Assembly: GCA_024641365.1 (NCBI GenBank) | Contig: JAHEDF010000010.1 | Location: 1-21,965 of the forward strand | Length of the DNA: 21,965 nt | Direction: 5' to 3' | DNA from: Planctomycetota bacterium | GTDB lineage: Bacteria > Planctomycetota > UBA11346 | Shown here: piece after piece, positions 16,117 to 21,965 of the stretch | How the letters are laid out: each line of letters opens with the position of its first letter | Position numbering within the stretch: position 1 is the stretch's first letter | Translations under genes and position numbers: made by a program | Notes under the pieces: model-generated | Databases searched by the model: none | What the model was told of the DNA's origin: nothing | The model's input: the letters and a program-made list of their open reading frames with translations, nothing else

Positions 16117-16182
16117 AGGAAGTAGTACGGGGTGTTATCGGTCTCGTTGCCCCTGACAATATCCACTTGAACTTAATTTTGC

Positions 16183-19053
16183 CTATTTTGTCGCATTTGG
16201 CTGCGGCGAAACTGGCACCGGCTGTGCTGGCTGGGGTGCGGTCGGCGAAACTGGTACTGGGTTGACTGGTAGCGACGTGTTTGGTGATGGTTTAACTGGT
16301 TGTGGATTTGGCGTTATCGTGGTTGGTACTGCTGGTGAAACCTGAGCACTATTTGGTGGGTTAGACTCAGTTGGTGCAGGCGCGGTTTTAGTGCCAGACG
16401 CTGGTACACCCGGATCGCTTACTGATGTCTTTGGTGTGTTGGTTGGTGGTGGTGTAATCACCGTCGTGGTTTTTGGGTTGGCAATGACCGCAATTGGTTC
16501 GCCCGTTAACCACGCTTGCGCCACGCGCAGCAAATCTTTGCGACCGATAGCAGCAATGCGTTGCGGGCGATTAACATCTAACCCTAAATCTTGGCCTAAT
16601 AAAAGCATAGTCGCGTGCATAGTCGCGACGTCTTGTAAATCTTCCTGCATTAACGCCCACCGCACTGCCGTTGCTGAACGCGCTGCAATTAATTCTGATT
16701 CCGGAAATGCACCTCGGTCTGCTTCCGGTAACCATAATTGTGCAATGAAGCGCGCGACTTCATCGCGCACGGCTTGCTGTACAGCATCAATTTGTCCCGG
16801 ATCGCACGAACCCCACACCATCCACAAACCGCGTTTATCAAATGACATGGATCGAGTAAATAATTGCGTGCCTGGAATGATGCCCGCAATGCGCTGCAAA
16901 CGCGCCTCTAATAAAGCACTTAAGACCTGCATCGATACATCATCGCGTTCACGTTCCGCTAAGGTTGGGCCACGCCACACTAAAGCTAAAGCTGATTGTG
17001 AATGATCATGCGTTGTCACCGTTAAAGACGATTGTCGTTCACCCCACGCTATGCCTTCTGGATTGACTGTTTGTGCTGTACTAAGATTTGGACAGGTATT
17101 CAGAAGAGCGCTGGCTTTTTCAAGCACCATCATGCGATCAAAATTTCCATACACAGTAATGACTGCATTCGCACCAACTGTTAAGCGTTTATAATGCGCT
17201 AATAAAACACTGCGATCTAAATGTGCATAGCCTGTCTTTAAGCATTTTGGATCGAGTGCGCCATAATGGTCACCTAAAACAATACTGCGCACATCACTTA
17301 AAAAGCGCGGTTGCCATGTCTCCAACATATTATCACTGGTCGCGCGTTGGCGAATCATCTCAACATCTTCAACTAATAATGCCGCATTAGTAAACCAATC
17401 TGTTAATAATTCTAAAGCGGTACCCACATCTTTGGGGAAACAAGTTAAGGACACACTTAAACGATGTTGTGTGCCACCTGTGGTCAAGCGCATGCCTAAG
17501 CGATTAATTAAATCGTCTGTTTCTACACTAGTGCGCTGTGTTGTTGCACGACACATAATTTGCGACAGTAATGCTGTGGCACCGTGTTGAAATTTATCCT
17601 CAACGGATGCACCTCCACCTAAAACCAGTCCCACTGTTACTAATGGCTGTTCTAATGTTGGACGCATTAATAAACGAACACCATGCGCTAATTCTGTTAC
17701 CTCAGGCATGACAACCGAACTTGGATTTGGTGCTTTTACCGTTTCGCTCGACACTGGTGGCGCTTGTTGGTCTACAGGACGTACCACCACAGTACAGCGG
17801 CCACGATCCCCTTCACGACTTAGAATATAACGGCGCAAAACGCGCAATACTTCGGCACTGTCCACATCTTGAATTTGTTCAATAAAACGACGACCATACC
17901 CAGGATCACCTGCGGTTAATTCCCAATTTACTAATTGATTTGTCAAACCACGCACCGTGCTTTGTTGATCTAATAATAATTGAACGGCTCGTGCTTTGGC
18001 GGCAGCTACCATGTTATCCTCTAAAGTATCTTGAGCCAGCGCTTCTAAACCTTTATAAATAACTTGCTCCGCTTCTGCGCGGCGCTCATTCGATGTAGTA
18101 AAAGACAGTCGTATATAACCAGGTGCAGTTAACGGTGTTATATTGTGCACCTGAATATCATCGCCTAAACCTTTTGGTCGTAGTAAACGCGTCACCACGC
18201 CTCGATCACCCGCAAGCATGGCTACTAATACCGCTAATCCTGGCTGCACTGCATTATCAATTGATTCCGTTCGCCAAGTAATGGTTACACGCGGCTGTCG
18301 CACTGCGGCACTATTCACGACTTGATAACGTGGTGCGAGCGGTGGTGGTTCGCTAAAAGGTGCGATTGCTGCAAAGCCACCTACCGGATAACTAGCAAAT
18401 GCTTGCTCAACTAAACGGCGCGCTTCTAAAGAATTAATATTTCCACATACCATCACCACTGTATTTGCTGTGCGATAGCGTTGTTGATGATAGGCCTGAA
18501 TTTGTTCCAACGAAATGGTATTACGTAAAGCAGGAATACCGGTGAGCGGTAAACGTGCCGGATGTTGTCGATACATTAATGCCATCATCGCATCATTTCC
18601 TACGTCCGCAGGTAGCAGCGACATCGCATTGCGCTCGCGATCTAAATCTTCGGTCGTAAATACGGGCCCCGTTAAGCGCGTCGCCATAATTTGTAAGGCT
18701 GTTCCGACATCTTCTGTTGTCGTGGTCAACGCATAGGTACTGTATCCAGGCGTTAATTCTGTTGCGGTTTGGTCACCAAGCTTGGCAATAATTTCTCGAA
18801 TTTGCGTCGCGGTCTGCGCTTCAGTACCACTACTTAAAATTAATCGCTGTGTAAGCGCGCTTAAACCACTGCCAATATATTCACGTTCGAAATTTGGCCC
18901 TGCACGAACTACCACACGAATTTCTACAGCGCGCGACGTATGTTTTTCCGATGTGACAATGGTGAGGCCAGACGGTAATACGATGCGGTCGACACTCTCA
19001 CCATAGAGCGTCGTCATGCACATCAGCACAATTATGAGTGCGACATAGCGCAT
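16183..19053 (-). CDS. M16 (insulinase/pitrilysin-like) family protein with both zinc sites lost
   Basis: A 956-residue exported protein with a signal peptide (about 1-19, MRYVALIIVLMCMTTLYG). Two M16-type halves follow (about 20-435 and 450-855; the first includes VLPSGLTIV and the later TVVMVCGNI), then a Pro/Thr/Ser-rich tail of about 100 residues. The HXXEH zinc motif expected in the first half reads GLSALTQRLILSSGT (63-77), with A, Q and R at the metal and catalytic positions. The second half has GATALLSQIM (about 491-500), also without it. It is therefore probably not a peptidase itself, and may be a binding or partner subunit. The frame is open to 19095, but GAGGA five bases before the ATG at 19053-19051, and the signal peptide, support this start. 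It follows the RseP-like gene by 164 bp on the same strand. Confidence 0.85.
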   Translation of the reverse strand: MRYVALIIVLMCMTTLYGESVDRIVLPSGLTIVTSEKHTSRAVEIRVVVRAGPNFEREYIGSGLSALTQRLILSSGTEAQTATQIREIIAKLGDQTATELTPGYSTYALTTTTEDVGTALQIMATRLTGPVFTTEDLDRERNAMSLLPADVGNDAMMALMYRQHPARLPLTGIPALRNTISLEQIQAYHQQRYRTANTVVMVCGNINSLEARRLVEQAFASYPVGGFAAIAPFSEPPPLAPRYQVVNSAAVRQPRVTITWRTESIDNAVQPGLAVLVAMLAGDRGVVTRLLRPKGLGDDIQVHNITPLTAPGYIRLSFTTSNERRAEAEQVIYKGLEALAQDTLEDNMVAAAKARAVQLLLDQQSTVRGLTNQLVNWELTAGDPGYGRRFIEQIQDVDSAEVLRVLRRYILSREGDRGRCTVVVRPVDQQAPPVSSETVKAPNPSSVVMPEVTELAHGVRLLMRPTLEQPLVTVGLVLGGGASVEDKFQHGATALLSQIMCRATTQRTSVETDDLINRLGMRLTTGGTQHRLSVSLTCFPKDVGTALELLTDWFTNAALLVEDVEMIRQRATSDNMLETWQPRFLSDVRSIVLGDHYGALDPKCLKTGYAHLDRSVLLAHYKRLTVGANAVITVYGNFDRMMVLEKASALLNTCPNLSTAQTVNPEGIAWGERQSSLTVTTHDHSQSALALVWRGPTLAERERDDVSMQVLSALLEARLQRIAGIIPGTQLFTRSMSFDKRGLWMVWGSCDPGQIDAVQQAVRDEVARFIAQLWLPEADRGAFPESELIAARSATAVRWALMQEDLQDVATMHATMLLLGQDLGLDVNRPQRIAAIGRKDLLRVAQAWLTGEPIAVIANPKTTTVITPPPTNTPKTSVSDPGVPASGTKTAPAPTESNPPNSAQVSPAVPTTITPNPQPVKPSPNTSLPVNPVPVSPTAPQPAQPVPVSPQPNATK

Positions 19054-19217
19054 AGTATCCTCACTATAAACGACAGCGTACGCACAGGCAACCAAATGCG
19101 CGGTTTTTTCACCGCAGTTGCCATCTCACTACGCTACTCGTTAGACGAATTACAAGTAATGTGCTTTCGCCTGTGGCTGTCTCAAAGCGGAATAAATGCT
19201 ATCACTATTGTATGGGT

Positions 19218-21425
19218 TTACATGGCCCCGCTTAGTCGCAGTACATCTAAACCAATGACATATAACATTAACCCCGCGACCATGATGAGCCCAATCCACA
19301 TAGCGATATTTCGCGCCCATGGTGCCAGCGGTTTGCCCGTCGCTGTTTCAATCCATAAAAACATTAATTGACCACCGTCAGTAATCGGAATAGGTAATAA
19401 ATTAATTAAGAATAAATTCAGACCAATGAGCGCCATTAATTCCAGATATTTAATAAAACCAAAGCGCTCAACACTGCCTTTGAGCATGCTGAAAATACCA
19501 ATTGGACCCGTTAGTGATTTATTGGGGTCTAATCCACCTTGTTCTGGTGATTTAAAAAATTTCGGGATAATTTGCAGCGTTTTGACAATCATGGTATACG
19601 CTGCTGAATTGGCGATTGAAAATGCTTCGGTCCAATTTTCTAACTCGTAAATTTTCATCGCAATGGGTTCATGGAAAATCATTAAACCAGGATCGCGTGG
19701 CGTAACGGTATGCGAAACCGGATCACTAGCACCGCGCACTACTTCTAAACCGAACGATGCATCGGCTAAAGGAGTGAGACCAATAATCCAATCACCCACA
19801 TTTAATTCTTTTAATAATGTTGACCAACCAGCATCACTGATCGAATTTGGCGATACGGTGACACTGCTCCCATCACGTGTCGCTAACGTTAATACACCAT
19901 TAGTCGTAGATGTTACTTTATGACCAACTAAAGATTGCAATAAATTAATCTGCTCACCGCCAAATAATTTACCTAATAAACCAACTTTTATTTCGCGACT
20001 GATGGCTATCGCATCATCTTTATTCAATGAAATGATGACGCGTTTCCCACCAGATACCGTTGCTATTTCAAAACTACCCAACAATGATTTACCATTTTTA
20101 GGTTTACCGATTTCAATAATAGCATCACCTGGGTGAATTCCCGCTTCTGTTAATGGCGATGGCTTTCCATCAAATGTTTTTGGTAATACAGGTAAATAAC
20201 CTTGTTTTGCAGTAACTCCTGCACCTAAGAGCGTTTCACCGTGCACATCGCGACCGTGAACCGTTAAATCCACTTCAGCTCCATCACGCCACACGCGAAC
20301 CGCAATAGGACTATTTTGCTTAAGCGGGGCTCTAATTTTTGACATAAATCCAGTTATTCCAGCAACCTCTTCACCATTAACGGACATAACCACATCACCA
20401 ATTTGTAGTCCCGCAGGATCAGCTCCAGCAACCAATCCATTAATTAAAACTGGATACCCAATAATAAATCCGGGATCTAAATCATTACCCGCATACTGTG
20501 TTGATAATGTCCGTGAAGCAGCGCCAGGATTTAATGTTTCACTTAACGTCAATTCAACTTTTGTGCCAAAGTGAGGATAAAGAATGTCTACTAATTGTTG
20601 ACCATTCGTTTCTGGTGGAATGGGCTGACCATTTATCGCTGTTATAAATTCACCCATACGTGGCGCATCCGCAGGTGTATCCCCGGACGCAGATCGAGCA
20701 CCTACAATAATGGTACCTGCAATTGGTTTAACACTAATCGTCAGGCGACCATTATTTAAATCGGGATCGGGGACAACGCCTGGACCTTCAGCGGGCAAGC
20801 GTAACGTTTGTTTGGTGCCGTTTGCATCAAAGCGTTCGACTTCCATGAACATTGGCTCACGACCACCGCTAATAACCGCCATTTGTACGCCATCAAAATC
20901 ACGGATTTTATTACCATTAATTGATAAAATACGATCGCCTTTGCGCAGTCCCAATCGAGCCGCCGCACTTGGTATCGTATGTCCTTTAACATCGCGTACT
21001 TCAGCAGCCATTTGCCCAACGACTGGTTCAATGGTTGGCTTACCGTACCATGCTATACCAAGTAAAATAATATAACTACTAATTAAATTAAATAACACAC
21101 CACCTAATAAAATTAACGTTTGCCATTTCCAAGATTTAGACAGGTAACTTCGCGGATTTTGTTGTGCTTCGTCACTAACCTCGCTCGGCAAATCTTCTTG
21201 CCCCAACATTTTGACGTAGCCACCTAATGGTAATAATGATAACGCGTATTCTGTTTCGCCATATTGTTTACGAAAAATAACTGGACCAAACCCAATGGAG
21301 AAACGATCGACGCGCACACCAGCCCACTTAGCAAATAAGAAATGGCCAAGCTCATGAATAAATATGACGAAGCCAAAACCGAGGGCGGCTAACGTCCAAA
21401 ACCAAATGGTTCCCAAAAGTTCCAT
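19218..21425 (-). CDS. rseP: RseP-like site-2 intramembrane metalloprotease with several PDZ modules
   Basis: A 735-residue protein. The first membrane segment carries the zinc motif H24-E25-LG-H28 (FIHELGHFLFAKW), and the last third carries the second metal-ligand motif, here LLPIPITDGG with D683 (TDG instead of the usual LDG). LPLGGYVKM at about 70-80 is characteristic. Between the membrane segments lie at least three and possibly four PDZ-like units, recognised by LGLRKGDRILSINGN, MGEFITAINGQPI, LQIGDVVMSVNGEEV and AGIHPGDAIIEIG. E. coli RseP has about 450 residues and two PDZ domains. The protease cuts membrane-spanning regulators after a first cleavage. The frame is open to 21473, but GAGGAGA seven bases before the ATG at 21425-21423 decides the start. 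The usual neighbours dxr and cdsA are not seen in the window. Confidence 0.94.
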   Translation of the reverse strand: MELLGTIWFWTLAALGFGFVIFIHELGHFLFAKWAGVRVDRFSIGFGPVIFRKQYGETEYALSLLPLGGYVKMLGQEDLPSEVSDEAQQNPRSYLSKSWKWQTLILLGGVLFNLISSYIILLGIAWYGKPTIEPVVGQMAAEVRDVKGHTIPSAAARLGLRKGDRILSINGNKIRDFDGVQMAVISGGREPMFMEVERFDANGTKQTLRLPAEGPGVVPDPDLNNGRLTISVKPIAGTIIVGARSASGDTPADAPRMGEFITAINGQPIPPETNGQQLVDILYPHFGTKVELTLSETLNPGAASRTLSTQYAGNDLDPGFIIGYPVLINGLVAGADPAGLQIGDVVMSVNGEEVAGITGFMSKIRAPLKQNSPIAVRVWRDGAEVDLTVHGRDVHGETLLGAGVTAKQGYLPVLPKTFDGKPSPLTEAGIHPGDAIIEIGKPKNGKSLLGSFEIATVSGGKRVIISLNKDDAIAISREIKVGLLGKLFGGEQINLLQSLVGHKVTSTTNGVLTLATRDGSSVTVSPNSISDAGWSTLLKELNVGDWIIGLTPLADASFGLEVVRGASDPVSHTVTPRDPGLMIFHEPIAMKIYELENWTEAFSIANSAAYTMIVKTLQIIPKFFKSPEQGGLDPNKSLTGPIGIFSMLKGSVERFGFIKYLELMALIGLNLFLINLLPIPITDGGQLMFLWIETATGKPLAPWARNIAMWIGLIMVAGLMLYVIGLDVLRLSGAM

Positions 21426-21624
21426 GCAGATTCTCCTCAGTCCTCTTGCGAAGGGCGGCACAGCCTTGTGCACGGAGGCGTTCAGTCCAGGGCTAAGCAG
21501 GGAAAACCAAGCAAGGCTGCATGAGAACGAATGCCACTCTAGGGGCTCGACCTTTCATCGCTGGGGCAAGCTGTAGCATCCCCCGCCCCAAACAGTCTCA
21601 ACAGGCGCAAAAAAAGGGATTTTC
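21426..21624. promoter_or_regulatory. Divergent intergenic region between rseP and the ABC-F gene
   Basis: This 199-bp region is more G+C-rich than the A+T-rich spacers and must hold promoters for both divergent genes. A possible 6-bp stem, TGGGGC (21562-21567) with GCCCCA (21585-21590), lies upstream of the ABC-F gene. AGGGA precedes its ATG at 21625. No promoter hexamers could be assigned with confidence. Confidence 0.35.
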
Positions 21625-21965
21625 ATGCTTAGTACAGCCGGCATTACCATGAATTTTGGACAAAAAGTCCTATTTGAGAACGTCAGCCTGAAGTTTGCTC
21701 CAGGGAATTGTTATGGGCTTATTGGCGCTAACGGCACCGGAAAATCAACGTTTTTGAAAGTGCTCACTGGAGAACTGGAGCCCGCCACCGGGCAAGTCGC
21801 CATCGAACATGGCAAGCGCCTGGGCTGGTTAAAGCAGGACATCACCGGGCACGAAGAAACCCGCGTGTTAGACGTGGCACTTAAGGGTCATCCCGAATTA
21901 TGGTCACTTCAGGAAGAGATGAACCGTCTGACCGAGAAAAGTGATTTCTCTGACGCTGATGGCGA
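21625..21965 (+). CDS. ybiT: ABC-F ATPase (YbiT-like), N-terminal part; runs off the right edge
   Basis: The first 113 codons of an ABC-F protein. It begins MLSTAGITMNFGQKVLFENV, then Walker A GANGTGKST (34-42), and continues with GWLKQD and a segment ending GHPELWSLQEEMNRL. It resembles E. coli YbiT in the spacing from the ATG to Walker A and in the VLD...GH.ELW stretch, more than EttA or Uup as I recall them. ABC-F proteins have two ATPase domains and no membrane part; several act on the ribosome E site to rescue or regulate translation. The second domain and linker are outside the window, so the subfamily is tentative. The start is supported by AGGGA just upstream. Confidence 0.88.
   Translation, partial: MLSTAGITMNFGQKVLFENVSLKFAPGNCYGLIGANGTGKSTFLKVLTGELEPATGQVAIEHGKRLGWLKQDITGHEETRVLDVALKGHPELWSLQEEMNRLTEKSDFSDADG

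Noticed and set aside
16391..17005. 204-codon + strand frame opposite the M16 gene
   Set aside because: It lies entirely within the well-supported M16 gene, and its translation has no recognisable domain, signal or ribosome binding site.
1..21965. CRISPR array, insertion sequence, prophage or tRNA
   Set aside because: No spaced direct repeats, transposase-like protein, terminal inverted repeats around a gene, phage structural gene or cloverleaf was recognised on either strand.

Overview
The window looks like chromosomal DNA of a Gram-negative-type bacterium with an outer membrane. It carries a lipid A late-acyltransferase-like gene, an L,D-transpeptidase and an RseP-type site-2 protease. By eye it is of moderate to low G+C. 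An ECF sigma factor with a long membrane and beta-propeller extension, a site-2 protease enlarged by extra PDZ modules, and inconsistent Shine-Dalgarno use together suggest the PVC superphylum (Planctomycetota or a relative). That placement is inference from gene architecture, not from a marker gene. No tRNA, rRNA, transposase, phage gene or CRISPR array was seen.

Region 1 (1-8751): the 5' part of a small membrane protein gene leaves to the left. Divergent from it is a three-gene + strand cassette: a YqiJ-type membrane protein with an NfeD-like OB fold, a long YqiK-type flotillin, and a 1751-residue AAA+ ATPase of the kind annotated as 'DNA repair ATPase' (DUF3686-like). Homologous cassettes are known and are usually discussed with membrane-stress or PspA-type systems. 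No PspA-like gene is seen here. A strong imperfect hairpin lies between the flotillin and ATPase genes.

Region 2 (8787-12610, minus strand): an exported thioredoxin-like protein has a repeat-rich, A+T-rich upstream region. Next comes a tightly packed run read right to left: LpxL-like acyltransferase, an unknown 117-residue protein, a sulfite-oxidase-fold molybdoenzyme and a LysM L,D-transpeptidase. The last three overlap by 4 bp at each junction (GTGA and ATGA), so they are probably translationally coupled.

Region 3 (12849-15287): a small single-cluster ferredoxin on the + strand has a leader that can fold into two competing hairpins, and a likely bidirectional terminator follows it. It converges with a 661-residue ECF sigma factor joined to a transmembrane segment and an Asp-box beta-propeller. 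A strong ribosome binding site lies inside that gene, in front of an internal ATG.

Region 4 (15790-21965): a tail-anchored small protein, a two-repeat M16 (insulinase-like) protein that has lost the zinc motif in both halves, and an RseP-like protease with several PDZ modules, all on the minus strand. The start of a YbiT-like ABC-F ATPase runs off the right edge on the + strand. The membrane-tethered sigma factor and the intramembrane protease lie about 4 kb apart and could form a signalling pair, but this is speculative. The two gene-free stretches over 300 bp are 9351-9781 and 15288-15789.
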